A stretch of DNA of 64,000 nucleotides from Agromyces albus (GCF_004134825.1 NZ_SDPN01000003.1:62001-126000); one strand, 5' to 3'; numbered from the stretch's first letter, positions 33,819-41,760 are shown. The notes: a model not told the origin generated them from the sequence alone. Made by a program: numbers and translations.

Positions 33819-34118
33819 GGGACTCAGATTGTTCGTGAGCCTATCCAGAGGCGTGGATGCGGCTCACCGGGGAACGGAGCCGGGCGCGCGGATACTCGGC
33901 GGATTCCCAGCAAAGAATGGTCTAAAGCGTGGTATTTGTACCCCGCATGGGGGCCTTGCGTGCTCGACCGAGCCCGACGGTGTGATTCCGACGATGCCGA
34001 GGTTGTACCCCGACGTCAGGAGGTCAGCGAGGGCCGGGTCGCCCGCCCGCAGCCGCCTTGCCAGGAAAACGAGAACGGCCCGCCGAAGCGAGCCGTTCTC
34101 CTACTGTCTCAACCAGTG
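33819..34118. other. Intergenic region before tRNA-Arg
   Basis: No gene is recognised. The decamer TTGTACCCCG occurs twice (about 33936 and 34004). The minus strand reads an open, protein-like stretch (LTSGYNLGIVGITPSGSVEH) without a start codon or known family, possibly the relic of a gene. Confidence 0.35.
34071..34100 (-). terminator. Terminator of tRNA-Arg
   Basis: GAGAACGGC (34071-34079) and GCCGTTCTC (34092-34100) form a perfect 9-bp stem with a 12-nt loop, followed on the minus strand by GTTTTCC. It lies 19 nt past the tRNA 3' end. Confidence 0.8.
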
Positions 34119-34191
34119 TGCGCCCGGAGGGATTCGAACCCCCAACCTTCTGATCCGTAGTCAGATGCTCTATCCGTTGAGCTACGGGCGC
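34119..34191 (-). tRNA. tRNA-Arg (anticodon ACG)
   Basis: The minus strand folds as a cloverleaf: acceptor GCGCCCG/CGGGCGC with discriminator A, D arm GCTC...GAGC, anticodon loop CTACGGA (anticodon ACG at 34156-34158), and a T arm with the GGTTCGAATCC pattern. A34 of this tRNA is the known substrate of TadA, encoded at 11022-11492. CCA is not encoded. Confidence 0.96.
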
Positions 34192-34294
34192 ATGGGTTGT
34201 CGCCCGCGCGAAACTCGCTGATCAGGCAACCACGCCACTCTATCCCACGCGTCTCGATCTCGCCAATCCGCAGGGCCTCCTCGGCAGACCGCGA

Positions 34295-34693
34295 TCAGCC
34301 GCCTGCGTGGGTGGGCCGCAGCGCGTCGAGCGCCGTGCGCTGCCGGACGTTCGCGACCTGCCGATACGAGGTCTCGATGAGCTCGGCGAGCAATTGCCAA
34401 TCCGTGTCGGGTGCATCGATGTCGACGCCCACCCAGTGGTTGCGGTCGTAATAGGGCGGGCCGAAGAAGCGCGGATCCTGCATGAGCGCGAGGTGCTCCT
34501 CGGGATCGGTCTTCACGACGATCGAGAATGGGCGTTCCATCGACGCGCTCACGTGCACGAAGATCGGCTTCGCAGCCCGGAACGTCGGCCGGCCCCACGC
34601 CTCGACCTCGACGGCCTCGGGCAGTTCGAGGCAGATCGCCCGCACCCGCTCGACGAGCGGATGCGACGGATCGACCACCTGCGGATGCCCCAT
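34295..34693 (-). CDS. MmcQ/YjbR family protein
   Basis: 132 residues of the MmcQ/YjbR fold (CyaY-like double-wing). Recognisable parts are ICLELPEAVEVEAWGRPTFR, FVHVSASMERPFSIVVKTDPEE and the C-terminal HWVGVDIDAPDTDWQLLAELIETSYR. ATG 34693 is chosen because a TATGCT box ends 7 nt upstream; an upstream ATG lies inside that box. The family is linked to DNA binding, but its cellular role is not established. Confidence 0.85.
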   Translation of the reverse strand: MGHPQVVDPSHPLVERVRAICLELPEAVEVEAWGRPTFRAAKPIFVHVSASMERPFSIVVKTDPEEHLALMQDPRFFGPPYYDRNHWVGVDIDAPDTDWQLLAELIETSYRQVANVRQRTALDALRPTHAGG

Positions 34694-34741
34694 GGCGGCC
34701 AGCATATCGAGGCATCCGGTGCCCCATCAGGGCATGACCCT

Positions 34742-34779
34742 GTCAAGCCCTTGCTGCTGCAGAGGCGCCCCGAGAGCAT
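34742..34779 (+). promoter_or_regulatory. Stress-type promoter signature, site E (34814 operon)
   Basis: GTCAAGCCCTTG (34742-34753), then 19 nt, then AGAGCAT. It is the weakest of the six main members of a shared signature (consensus GTCAAnCCCCT, about 20 nt, sTArnnT). It starts the DUF6766/lipoprotein/NRAMP/PRC operon. Confidence 0.55.
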
Positions 34780-34813
34780 CATCTCAACGGACGCTCTCGA
34801 CGCGGGAGGCATC

Positions 34814-35521
34814 ATGACGAAGGCCGAGACGGCTCACAAGGCCGATGCGGCCGGCCGTGCCGGCCAGTGGGTCTACGAACACTCCCTCTTCCTCGTGTGC
34901 ATGGCCATCTTCGTGCTCTGCCTCGCCGGCATGGCGATCAGCGGTCTGCAGGTCTACAACGAGGAGCAACTCCAGCATGGGGCGGCGGTCGTGCCGTTCG
35001 CCGAGTACCTCACGTCGGGGCACTTCTTCGAGGCGACGTTCGAGAACTGGGAGTCCGAGTTCCTGCAGATGGGCGCCTACGTCGTGCTCACGGTCTTCCT
35101 CTTCCAGAAGGGCTCGTCGGAATCCAAGCCGATCGACAAGCGCACCGAGCAGGACCAGGATCCGCGAGAGGTGAAGGTCAACGCCGCCACCCCGTGGCCC
35201 GTGCGCAAGGGCGGGTTCGTGCTCGTGCTCTACGAGAACTCGCTCGCGATCTTCTTCTTCGTGCTCTTCGCCCTCTCGTTCTGGTTCCATGCCGTCTCGG
35301 GTGCCGTGGCCTACTCCGAGGAGCAGGCCGCGCACGGCTTCCCAGGAGTGAGTGCGATCGAGTTCCTCGGCACCTCCCAGTTCTGGTTCGAGTCGATGCA
35401 GAACTGGCAGAGCGAGTTCCTCGCGGTCGCCGCGATCGTCGGGGCATCCGTGTACCTCAGGCAGCGCGGTTCACCGGAGTCGAAGCCCGTCGCCACCCCG
35501 CACCACGAGACCGGTGCCTGA
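34814..35521 (+). CDS. DUF6766-type membrane protein with internal duplication
   Basis: 235 residues in two homologous halves (about 20-107 and 139-226). Paired landmarks: YEHSL/YENSL at the start of a helix, NEEQ/SEEQ, ATFENWESEFLQ/SMQNWQSEFLA before a second helix, and KGSSESKP/RGSPESKP at the end. Each half has two helices, giving four in total. ATG 34814 heads a five-gene operon in which every junction overlaps. No function is known; company with a metal transporter suggests membrane stress or ion handling. Confidence 0.75.
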   Translation: MTKAETAHKADAAGRAGQWVYEHSLFLVCMAIFVLCLAGMAISGLQVYNEEQLQHGAAVVPFAEYLTSGHFFEATFENWESEFLQMGAYVVLTVFLFQKGSSESKPIDKRTEQDQDPREVKVNAATPWPVRKGGFVLVLYENSLAIFFFVLFALSFWFHAVSGAVAYSEEQAAHGFPGVSAIEFLGTSQFWFESMQNWQSEFLAVAAIVGASVYLRQRGSPESKPVATPHHETGA

Positions 35522-35978
35522 GTCGCGGAGGGGTCGGTCGAAACGGGCGCAGGCGCTCGCCCCACTCCTGGCCCTCACCATCGTGCTCTCAGGATGTTCG
35601 AGCCCGGCATCGACGTTCGACCAGGCCATCGGGCAGGGCGTCGCCGCCGTCGAGACCGCGCGCATCGCGGTCGACCAGCAGCTCGACGACCGCATCTTCC
35701 CGACCACGACCATCACGGCGCTCGGCGATGCGCGGCGCGAGCTCGTCGACGCGTCGACGTCGGTGTCCGAGACCGATACCTCCACCGAGTCGGATGCCGC
35801 GCTGCGCACCGACCTGCTCGAGGCGCTCGCACTCGGCGTGACGGGCGTCAACCGGGCGCGCGATGCGATGGGCGGCACCGGTTCCCTCGAAGATGCGGTG
35901 CCTGCACTCGAGCGCGCATCGGATGCCCTCGAGGCGCTCGAGGAACGCGCCACCGAGGCGGAGGGCGCGAGACGATGA
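35514..35978 (+). CDS. Small secreted lipoprotein of unknown function
   Basis: 154 residues. A basic N-terminus and hydrophobic stretch end in the lipobox LSGC (lipid-carrying Cys28). The mature part is helical and acidic (DQAIGQGVAAVETARIAVDQ ... ALERASDALEALEERA), probably a coiled coil on the outer face of the membrane. GTG 35514 overlaps the preceding gene by 8 nt, and its stop overlaps the next start (ATGA), so it is translated with the transporter. Confidence 0.75.
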   Translation: MPESRRGRSKRAQALAPLLALTIVLSGCSSPASTFDQAIGQGVAAVETARIAVDQQLDDRIFPTTTITALGDARRELVDASTSVSETDTSTESDAALRTDLLEALALGVTGVNRARDAMGGTGSLEDAVPALERASDALEALEERATEAEGARR

Positions 35979-37204
35979 GACGCATCTTCGCCGTCGCCCT
36001 CGGCATCCTCACCGCCATCGGCGGATTCGTGGACATCGGAGACCTGGTCACGAACGCGATCGTCGGGTCGCGATTCGGGCTCGGACTCGCCTGGGTCGTG
36101 CTCGTCGGCGTGGTCGGGATCTGCGTGTACGCGCAGATGTCGGGCCGCGTGGCGGCGGTGAGCGGGCGGGCGACGTTCGAGATCATTCGCGAGCGGTTGG
36201 GGCCGCGTGCCGGGCTCGCCAACCTCGGGGCATCCTTCCTCATCAACCTGCTCACCGTCACGGCGGAGATCGGCGGCGTGGCACTCTCACTCCAGCTCGC
36301 GACGAGCGTGGACCCGCTGCTGTGGGTCCCCGTCGCCGCGTTCGGAGTGTGGATCGTGATCTGGCGCGCCCGATTCAAGCTGCTCGAGAACGTGACCGGA
36401 CTCCTCGGCCTCACGCTCATCGTGTTCGCGGTCGCGCTCTTCATGCTCTCGCCCGACTGGGGCTCCCTCGCGGGCCAGGCACTCCAGCCCGGCCCGCCCG
36501 CCGACGAACAGATGTCGACCTACTGGTTCTACGCGATCGCCCTCTTCGGCGCGGCGATGACGCCGTACGAGGTGTTCTTCTTCTCCTCCGGCGCGATCGA
36601 GGAGAAGTGGACGGAGAAGGATCTGGCAACGTCGCGGGCGAACGTGCTGGTCGGCTTCCCCCTCGGCGGAGTGCTCTCGATCGCGATCGCCGGATGCGCC
36701 GCGGTGGTGCTGCTGCCGGCCTCGATCGATGTGACGAGCCTCAGCCAGGTCGTGCTGCCCGTCGCCGAAGCAGGCGGCAAGCTCGCGCTGTCGTTCGCCA
36801 TCGTCGGCATCCTCGCCGCGACGTTCGGCGCGGCACTCGAGACGACCCTCTCGAGCGGATATACGCTCGCCCAGTACTTCGGGTGGTCCTGGGGCAAGTT
36901 CCGCCGCCCGGCGAAGGCGGCGCGGTTCCACCTTGCGATGATCATCTGCATCTTCGTCGCGATGGCGATCCTGGCGACCGGCGTCGACCCCATCCTCGTC
37001 ACCGAGTACTCCGTGGTCTTCTCCGCCGTCGCGCTGCCGCTCACGTACCTGCCGATCCTCATCATCGCGAACGACCGCGAGTACATGGGCGACAAGGTCA
37101 ACGGCCGCGCCATGAACCTCATCGGCTCCGTGTACCTGGTCGTGATCCTCGTCGCGGCGATCGCCGCGATCCCCTTGCTCATCGTCACGGGAGCGGGCTC
37201 ATGA
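35975..37204 (+). CDS. NRAMP-related divalent metal transporter (divergent motifs)
   Basis: 409 residues, about 11 helices, NRAMP/SLC11 fold. The TM1 metal motif, DPGN in classical manganese/iron transporters, reads DIGD here (GGFVDIGDLVTNA), and the TM6 MPH reads MTPY (GAAMTPYEVFFFSSGA). The Met is kept, but a Pro and an Asn ligand are replaced, so metal choice or coupling may differ. The helix TVTAEIGGVALSLQ and C-terminal helices are otherwise typical. ATG 35975 overlaps the lipoprotein stop. Confidence 0.85.
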   Translation: MRRIFAVALGILTAIGGFVDIGDLVTNAIVGSRFGLGLAWVVLVGVVGICVYAQMSGRVAAVSGRATFEIIRERLGPRAGLANLGASFLINLLTVTAEIGGVALSLQLATSVDPLLWVPVAAFGVWIVIWRARFKLLENVTGLLGLTLIVFAVALFMLSPDWGSLAGQALQPGPPADEQMSTYWFYAIALFGAAMTPYEVFFFSSGAIEEKWTEKDLATSRANVLVGFPLGGVLSIAIAGCAAVVLLPASIDVTSLSQVVLPVAEAGGKLALSFAIVGILAATFGAALETTLSSGYTLAQYFGWSWGKFRRPAKAARFHLAMIICIFVAMAILATGVDPILVTEYSVVFSAVALPLTYLPILIIANDREYMGDKVNGRAMNLIGSVYLVVILVAAIAAIPLLIVTGAGS

Positions 37205-37590
37205 ACGACCCTCACCGACCCGCAGGGCGCGTGCTCGACGCACACCTGCACATCCTCGACCGGCAGGTGCTCGATCGCGACGGCGTGCCGGTGACGACCG
37301 TCGACGACCTCGAGCTCGACGGCATCGAGCCCGGTGCGCCGATCGAACCCGATGCTCCGCCGCCGACCGTCGCCGCAATCCTGACCGGACCGGACCTCGC
37401 GACGCGGATCTTCGGCGGAAGGCCGCCGGAGTCCCGGCACATCCGCATCCCATGGAAACTGGTGTCCGAGGTCGGCACCACGATCCGCCTCGGCATCACG
37501 GGCTACATCCTCGACGCCACCTGGACCGAGCGCTGGGTCAGCGAGCACATCATCGCCCGCATCCCGGGAGGTCGCCATGATCCTGAGTGA
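37201..37590 (+). CDS. PRC-barrel-like small protein of unknown function
   Basis: 129 residues, soluble. VLDAHLHILDRQVLDRDG near the N-terminus and FGGRPPESRHIRIPWKLVSEVGTTI near the C-terminus suggest a PRC-barrel-like beta fold, with an acidic Pro-rich middle. ATG 37201 overlaps the transporter stop, and its end overlaps the next gene by 14 nt. It may pair with the following PRC-like protein as a cytoplasmic regulator of the transporter; this is inferred from coupling only. Confidence 0.6.
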   Translation: MNDPHRPAGRVLDAHLHILDRQVLDRDGVPVTTVDDLELDGIEPGAPIEPDAPPPTVAAILTGPDLATRIFGGRPPESRHIRIPWKLVSEVGTTIRLGITGYILDATWTERWVSEHIIARIPGGRHDPE

Positions 37591-37927
37591 CCTGCTCGGC
37601 TCGGAGGTCGTCGACGCCGCCGGACACCACCTCGGCGCGCTCATCGATGTACGGCTCGAGATCTCGGGCGCGCCGCACCAGCTGCTCGCCGAGACGGTCG
37701 TCGTCGGCATCCTCGTGAGCCCGCACAGCCGGACCTCGACGTGGGGGTTCGAGCGCCGCGGCGCGAACGCGCCGGCGATCATCGCCCGACCGCAGCACTG
37801 GCTGCACCGCGGCATGTTCCTCATCGCGTGGACCGACGTCGCGCAGATCGACGAGGGTCGCGTGACACTGCGCGACGGCTACGAGCGACGCGACCCGGTG
37901 CTGGCCTCCACGGCGCATCCCCATTGA
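37577..37927 (+). CDS. PRC-barrel-like small protein
   Basis: 116 residues starting MILSDLLGSEVVDAAGHHLGALIDVRLE, the usual opening of a PRC-barrel domain (split here: strand 1 LLGSEVVDA, strand 2 LGALIDVRL). The C-terminal half (TWGFERRGANAPAIIARP) is not assigned. It is the last gene of the five-gene operon and overlaps its predecessor by 14 nt. Confidence 0.65.
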   Translation: MILSDLLGSEVVDAAGHHLGALIDVRLEISGAPHQLLAETVVVGILVSPHSRTSTWGFERRGANAPAIIARPQHWLHRGMFLIAWTDVAQIDEGRVTLRDGYERRDPVLASTAHPH

Positions 37928-37969
37928 CGGACGGGGGCCGACGTTGGAGTAGCCCCGGGCGACACGAAG

Positions 37970-38008
37970 GTCAATCCCCTACCGGCTTCACGCTCGACTT
38001 CCTAGCGT
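37970..38008 (+). promoter_or_regulatory. Stress-type promoter signature, site C (38057 gene)
   Basis: GTCAATCCCCTA (37970-37981), exactly 20 nt, then CTAGCGT (38002-38008). It lies 48 nt before the start of the 79-residue protein. Confidence 0.7.
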
Positions 38009-38056
38009 GGAGTTGACGGATGACCCGACATCCGTGCACCGGAAGGAGCAAACATC

Positions 38057-38296
38057 ATGGGTGAGCCGCTCAGCCGGATCCCCGGAAACCTGACAGAGGA
38101 ACGAGAGAACAGAAACGAACGAAGCGAGCCCCCGGCCCGAAACGAACAACGACGTGACGACGACGAACGGGGTGGTGTGTTCGGGGATACCTCGCTCAGC
38201 GATCCCGACCGTCCCAGGACGGTCGACCCCCTCGACCCGCACAAGCCGGGACGGGCGACGGGCGACCCGCTCGACCCTGACGGGCACGTGATCTGA
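38057..38296 (+). CDS. Small hydrophilic, probably disordered protein
   Basis: 79 residues with no hydrophobic core: a charged central run (EERENRNERSEPPARNEQRR) and Pro/Asp-rich C-terminus (DPLDPHKPGRATGDPLDPDG). GGAAGGAG precedes ATG 38057. Its promoter carries the shared signature (site C), so it may be a stress-protective hydrophilin-like protein; this is a guess from composition. Confidence 0.6.
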   Translation: MGEPLSRIPGNLTEERENRNERSEPPARNEQRRDDDERGGVFGDTSLSDPDRPRTVDPLDPHKPGRATGDPLDPDGHVI

Positions 38297-38325
38297 TCGC
38301 GCACCAGCCTGCCATCGCGCAGCAG

Positions 38326-38362
38326 CCGGCCTGAGGCGAGCGACGTCAGCCCTTCAGGCCGG
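38326..38362. terminator. Hairpin between convergent genes
   Basis: CCGGCCTGA (38326-38334) pairs perfectly with TCAGGCCGG (38354-38362) across a 19-nt loop, between the stops of the 38057 gene and the convergent alcohol dehydrogenase. It probably ends both transcripts. Confidence 0.6.
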
Positions 38363-38395
38363 TCGACGCGACCCCGTCGATGAGCGGACCCCAGA

Positions 38396-39571
38396 TCACG
38401 GCTTCAGCACGACCTTGATGCAGCCCTGCTCCTTCGCCTTGAAGAGCTCGTACATGTCGGGCGCACGGTCGAGCGGCACCCGGTGCGTGGCGAGATCCTC
38501 GAGGCCGAGGGGGTCGGACTCCTGTTCGGCGAGGGGAAGCAGCTCACTGATCCAGCGATGCACGTTGGACTGGCCGAACCGGAGCGTCAGCTGCTTGTCG
38601 AAGATGCGCAGCAGGGGCATCGGATCGAGCGTGCCGCCATACACGCCGCTCACCGAGACCGTGCCGCCACGACGCACGAGGTCGATCGCGAGGTGCAGCG
38701 CGGCGAGCCGGTCGATTCCTGCCTTGGTCATCACCTGCTTCGCGATGCCGCTCGGCATCACGCCCACGGCGTTCTGTGCGAAGGCCGCGCCGGGGCTGCC
38801 GTGCGCCTCGAGGCCCACCGCGTCGACGACGGCGTCGGGCCCGCGCCCGTCAGTCGCGTCGCGAATGGCGTCGATCGCGTCATCCGTGAGATCGAAGGCC
38901 TCGGCGCCGTATCGCTCGGCCATCAGTCGCCGCTCGACGACGGGTTCGATCGCGATCACCCGCACCCCCTCGTGCTTCGCGATGCGGGCGACGAGCTGGC
39001 CCACGGGGCCGAGGCCGAGCACCGCGAGCGAATCGCCGGGCGCCACATCGGCGTAGCGCACCCCCTGCCACGCCGTCGGCAGGATGTCGCTGAGGAAGAG
39101 GTACCGCTCGTCGGGCAGGTCGCGCCCCACGACCTGCGCGTTGGCGTCGGCGAGCCGCACGCGCAGGAACTCCGCCTGTCCGCCCGGCACCGAGCCGTAG
39201 AGCTCGGTGTAGCCGTAGAGCATCGCACCCGTGCCGCGGTCCACGTCCTGGGTGGTCTCGCATTGCGTCGTGAGCCCCCTCGCGCACATGAAGCAGTGAC
39301 CGCACGCGATGACGAAGGGCACGACGACCCGGTCCCCCACGGCGACGCGACGCACCGCGTCACCGACGTCTTCGACGACCCCCATCGCCTCGTGGCCCAG
39401 GATGTCGCCGCGGTGCATGAACGGACCGAGCACGTCGTAGAGGTGCAGGTCGGATCCGCAGATCGCCGCGGAGGTCACGCGGATCACGGCATCCGTGGGC
39501 TCCAGCACCGACGGGTCAGGAACCTCCTCGACGCGAACATCGCGTGCAGCGTGCCAGGTGACGGCTCTCAT
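38396..39571 (-). CDS. Zinc-dependent alcohol dehydrogenase (formaldehyde dehydrogenase-like)
   Basis: 391 residues of the MDR family. Catalytic zinc site: Cys38 (ICGSDLHLYD) and the GHEAMGVVEDVG block; structural zinc cysteines in CGHCFMCARGLTTQC; Rossmann motif LGLGPVGQLVARIA. The long form with an insert after the structural zinc resembles glutathione-independent formaldehyde/threonine dehydrogenases. ATG 39571 is 6 nt after TAGGAA of signature site D, so this gene belongs to the shared stress promoter set and is probably leaderless. Confidence 0.9.
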   Translation of the reverse strand: MRAVTWHAARDVRVEEVPDPSVLEPTDAVIRVTSAAICGSDLHLYDVLGPFMHRGDILGHEAMGVVEDVGDAVRRVAVGDRVVVPFVIACGHCFMCARGLTTQCETTQDVDRGTGAMLYGYTELYGSVPGGQAEFLRVRLADANAQVVGRDLPDERYLFLSDILPTAWQGVRYADVAPGDSLAVLGLGPVGQLVARIAKHEGVRVIAIEPVVERRLMAERYGAEAFDLTDDAIDAIRDATDGRGPDAVVDAVGLEAHGSPGAAFAQNAVGVMPSGIAKQVMTKAGIDRLAALHLAIDLVRRGGTVSVSGVYGGTLDPMPLLRIFDKQLTLRFGQSNVHRWISELLPLAEQESDPLGLEDLATHRVPLDRAPDMYELFKAKEQGCIKVVLKP

Positions 39572-39577
39572 GGTCCG

Positions 39578-39616
39578 TTCCTACCCGCCCGTCGGAGCCC
39601 GCGGCAGGGGCTTGAC
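39578..39616 (-). promoter_or_regulatory. Stress-type promoter signature, site D (alcohol dehydrogenase)
   Basis: On the minus strand GTCAAGCCCCTG (39616 to 39605), exactly 20 nt, then GTAGGAA (39584 to 39578), ending 6 nt before ATG 39571. Confidence 0.7.
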
Positions 39617-39674
39617 AGTCACGAGCGGTCGAACTGCTCACCCATTGCACATCGTCGCGGGATAGATTCGAGGC

Positions 39675-39998
39675 ATGGGCAAGTTCATCTACAACTCCTC
39701 AGCACGCGAGATCGAGATCGACGATCGCACGCTCGCCCATTTGCGCGTGGCCATCCTGAACAAGCTCCGCCGGTCGGAGAGCTTCGCGATGACATGGGAG
39801 CACGGCGTGGAGAACGGCAGCGGTCGTACGACGATCTGGCTGCACGAATCCATCCCCCTGCAGTTCGTCTTCAGCGGCAACCGCCCCCCGAAGCTCAACC
39901 GCCTCTGGATCGAGCAGATGCTCCTCTCTGCCAACAGCACGGCCGGCCTGCAGTTCGTGCCCGAGCCCGATGAGTCGGCCTCGTTCGAAGGCGAGTGA
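39675..39998 (+). CDS. DUF7882-like small protein, paralogue 1
   Basis: 107 residues: MGKFIYNSSAREIEIDDRTLAHLRVAIL-type start (YxxSxxxIxIDDRTLAHL), then KLRRSESFAMTWEH, TTIWLHESIPLQFVF and IEQMLLSANSTAGLQFVPE. The same motif series occurs in two more genes nearby (41017 and 44221). Such proteins are often mis-called DNA ligase in databases, but no ligase motif is present. TAGATT ends 6 nt before ATG 39675. Confidence 0.75.
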   Translation: MGKFIYNSSAREIEIDDRTLAHLRVAILNKLRRSESFAMTWEHGVENGSGRTTIWLHESIPLQFVFSGNRPPKLNRLWIEQMLLSANSTAGLQFVPEPDESASFEGE

Positions 39999-40018
39999 GG
40001 CGCGTCAGCCGCGAGTTG

Positions 40019-40069
40019 CGCGCTCAGTCCAAGTGACGCGACTCGCGCTCAGTCCCAAGTGACGCGACT
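40019..40069. repeat. Tandem repeat of 25-26 bp
   Basis: Two adjacent near-identical copies (40019-40043 and 40044-40069) of a unit beginning CGCGCTCAGTC and ending AAGTGACGCGACT; the second copy has one extra C. They fill the gap between two convergent genes and end at the stop of the 40069 gene. Confidence 0.75.
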
Positions 40070-40278
40070 CAGTCGACCGGTTCGATCTGGGTTCGGATGA
40101 ACGCCTTGTCGCCGTCGCCGAGCCGATCGCCCGCCGGCTCGCCGGTGATCTCCGAGATCTCGTTGCGCACGACGTCATCGAGCTCGCCGTCGAGGTCCTC
40201 GAGGAGGTGATGCTTGGCCGTGATCGACAGCTGCGGCCACCAGCGCTCGGCGTGGATTCCCTGCTCGTGTTCGCTCAT
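40069..40278 (-). CDS. Small acidic protein of unknown function
   Basis: 69 residues: MSEHEQGIHAERWWPQLSIT ... HLLEDLDGELDDVVRNEIS ... RTQIEPVD. A GGAGGGA site lies before ATG 40278, and the longer upstream reading is not supported. The WWPQLS and DLDGELDD parts resemble small conserved actinobacterial proteins without a known role. It is divergent from the SRPBCC gene at 40460. Confidence 0.65.
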   Translation of the reverse strand: MSEHEQGIHAERWWPQLSITAKHHLLEDLDGELDDVVRNEISEITGEPAGDRLGDGDKAFIRTQIEPVD

Positions 40279-40377
40279 CGTTCCCTCCAGGCTTCCGACG
40301 CGGCTCTCGGGCTCGTCGCCCGCCGACGCCTTGGCGTACTGTCCCCTTACTCCGTGGTAGCAGCCGCGTTTGCGGCT

Positions 40378-40416
40378 GGCAACCCCCTCGTGGTCGCGTT
40401 GCGCCGTGCCTAACGT
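40378..40416 (+). promoter_or_regulatory. Stress-type promoter signature, site F (40460 gene)
   Basis: GGCAACCCCCTC (40378-40389), exactly 20 nt, then CTAACGT (40410-40416). The first block differs from consensus only at its second base. Confidence 0.65.
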
Positions 40417-40459
40417 GTCATCCGAGCGCGGTAGGCGCGCTCGGAACGAGAGGATGATC

Positions 40460-41020
40460 ATGACCGCGACAGTGACCGCAGACATCGAGGTCGACGTGCC
40501 CGTGCGGGTCGCCTACGACCAGTGGACACAGTTCGAATCGTTCCCTGAGTTCCTCGGCGGCGTCGACTCCGTCAGGCAGATCGACGACGCGATGACCCAG
40601 TGGACCGTCTCCATCGGCGGGGTCAAGCGCGAGTTCGATGCCGAGATCGGCGACCAGGTTCCCGACGACCACGTGACGTGGCGGAGCGTCGGCGAAGTCG
40701 TGCACAACGGACGCGTGGACTTCCGCGCCCTCGGGGCCGAGCGCACCCGAATCGACCTCACCATCGAATGGGAGCCCGAGGGGTTCGTCGAAGCGGCCGG
40801 CGCTGCGCTGCAGCTCGACGACCTCCAGGTGAAGAGCGACCTCAAGCGGTTCAAGGAGTACATCGAGGAGCGCCGCACGCCCACCGGCGCCTGGCGCGGC
40901 GAGATCCACGGCGGCGAGCCCGCCGTTCCCGACCAGAACGTGAGCGGCCGGCCCACGCCACGGGATCCCTTCACCCAGCCCGGCGAGGGCAGTCGAGGAA
41001 GTGACGCCGACCTGCTCTAG
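40460..41020 (+). CDS. SRPBCC (polyketide cyclase/dehydrase-like) protein
   Basis: 186 residues. Residues 1-145 form a START-like fold (VPVRVAYDQWTQFESFPEFLGG, then WTVSIGGVKREFDAEI); the C-terminal 40 residues are a disordered Gly/Pro/Ser tail. Homologous stress-induced cyclase-like proteins are common in actinobacteria. It carries promoter site F. Its TAG stop overlaps the stop of the convergent 41017 gene within CTAG. Confidence 0.82.
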   Translation: MTATVTADIEVDVPVRVAYDQWTQFESFPEFLGGVDSVRQIDDAMTQWTVSIGGVKREFDAEIGDQVPDDHVTWRSVGEVVHNGRVDFRALGAERTRIDLTIEWEPEGFVEAAGAALQLDDLQVKSDLKRFKEYIEERRTPTGAWRGEIHGGEPAVPDQNVSGRPTPRDPFTQPGEGSRGSDADLL

Positions 41021-41430
41021 ACCGTTTGCTTCTCCGCGCCCCGTTTCGGCGGCTCGGTTTCGGTTTCGATCGGTTGCACGTCGACGCCCACCTGCACAGG
41101 CTGGCCGTCGGGTGAGCTGATGGGTTCCTTGTCGAGCTGTTCGGGCACGAGCTGGATGCCGCCGGTGCTGTTCGCCGAGCGCATCAGGTCTTCGACCCAA
41201 GTGCGGCTGAGCTCAGGCCCTTCGGGCTCGTCGAAGACGAAGCGGAGCGGGATCGACGGATGCAGCCACAGCGTGCTTCGACCGCGAGGCTGGTCGTCGG
41301 CGTGCTGCCACGAGAGGGTGAAGCTCTCTCCGCGGCGCAGCTTCGTGGTGATGGCGATCTTCAGATGCGCAAGGGCGCGGTCCTCGATGCCGATCGGGGT
41401 GCCGGAGTCGCCGTAATAGAGAGTGCCCAC
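41017..41430 (-). CDS. DUF7882-like small protein, paralogue 2
   Basis: 137 residues starting VGTLYYGDSGTPIGIEDRALAHL in two parts, then KLRRGESFTLSWQH, STLWLHPSIPLRFVFDE and VEDLMRSANSTGGIQLVPE, with a 45-residue hydrophilic tail not present in its relatives. GTG 41430 follows TAACCT by 7 nt, a leaderless start. It is much closer to the 44221 copy than to the 39675 copy. Confidence 0.75.
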   Translation of the reverse strand: MGTLYYGDSGTPIGIEDRALAHLKIAITTKLRRGESFTLSWQHADDQPRGRSTLWLHPSIPLRFVFDEPEGPELSRTWVEDLMRSANSTGGIQLVPEQLDKEPISSPDGQPVQVGVDVQPIETETEPPKRGAEKQTV

Positions 41431-41523
41431 ATCATTGAGGTTACGCCGAGTGCGCCTCCGGCGATACGTCCGAGCGCCGCGGCACGCCGCAGGTCTTCTC
41501 GCTCGAACTGCGCATGAACAGGA

Positions 41524-41553
41524 GAGGAGGGCGGCCCGCAGGCCGCCCTCCTC
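41524..41553 (-). terminator. Terminator of the 41596 gene
   Basis: GAGGAGGGCGGC (41524-41535) and GCCGCCCTCCTC (41542-41553) form a perfect 12-bp stem with a 6-nt loop, 42 nt past the stop of the small hydrophobic protein gene. Confidence 0.75.
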
Positions 41554-41595
41554 TTGCTGACCGGGTCTCAGGGCCCGATCGCGCAACGCTTCGAG

Positions 41596-41760
41596 CTATA
41601 CGGTTCGGTTCCCGCCGAGGTACCGCACGAGGAACACGATGACCGCGATGATCGCCAGCGCGAGTCCGACCCAGAGCAGGAAGTTCAGGGTCTCCACGAG
41701 TCCGCCTGTGATCAGCAGCACGACGGCGACGATGGCGATGATGGCGACGAGAATGTTCAT
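41596..41760 (-). CDS. Very small hydrophobic membrane protein
   Basis: 54 residues, almost all in two hydrophobic helices (NILVAIIAIVAVVLLITGG, then NFLLWVGLALAIIAVIVFLV), ending RYLGGNRTV. AGGAGA lies just before ATG 41760. Proteins like this are often called hydrophobic protein in actinobacteria and are frequently stress-induced. Promoter site B lies 100 nt upstream, and a strong terminator follows, so it is a real single-gene unit. Confidence 0.75.
   Translation of the reverse strand: MNILVAIIAIVAVVLLITGGLVETLNFLLWVGLALAIIAVIVFLVRYLGGNRTV

Noticed and set aside
33940-34075. Minus-strand protein-like stretch beside tRNA-Arg
   Set aside because: No start codon, no ribosome-binding site and no known family; cannot be supported as a gene or a defined pseudogene.
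33652-34221. 189-codon plus-strand frame
   Set aside because: It runs through the tRNA-Arg gene and the start of the 32385 membrane gene and has no recognisable domain.
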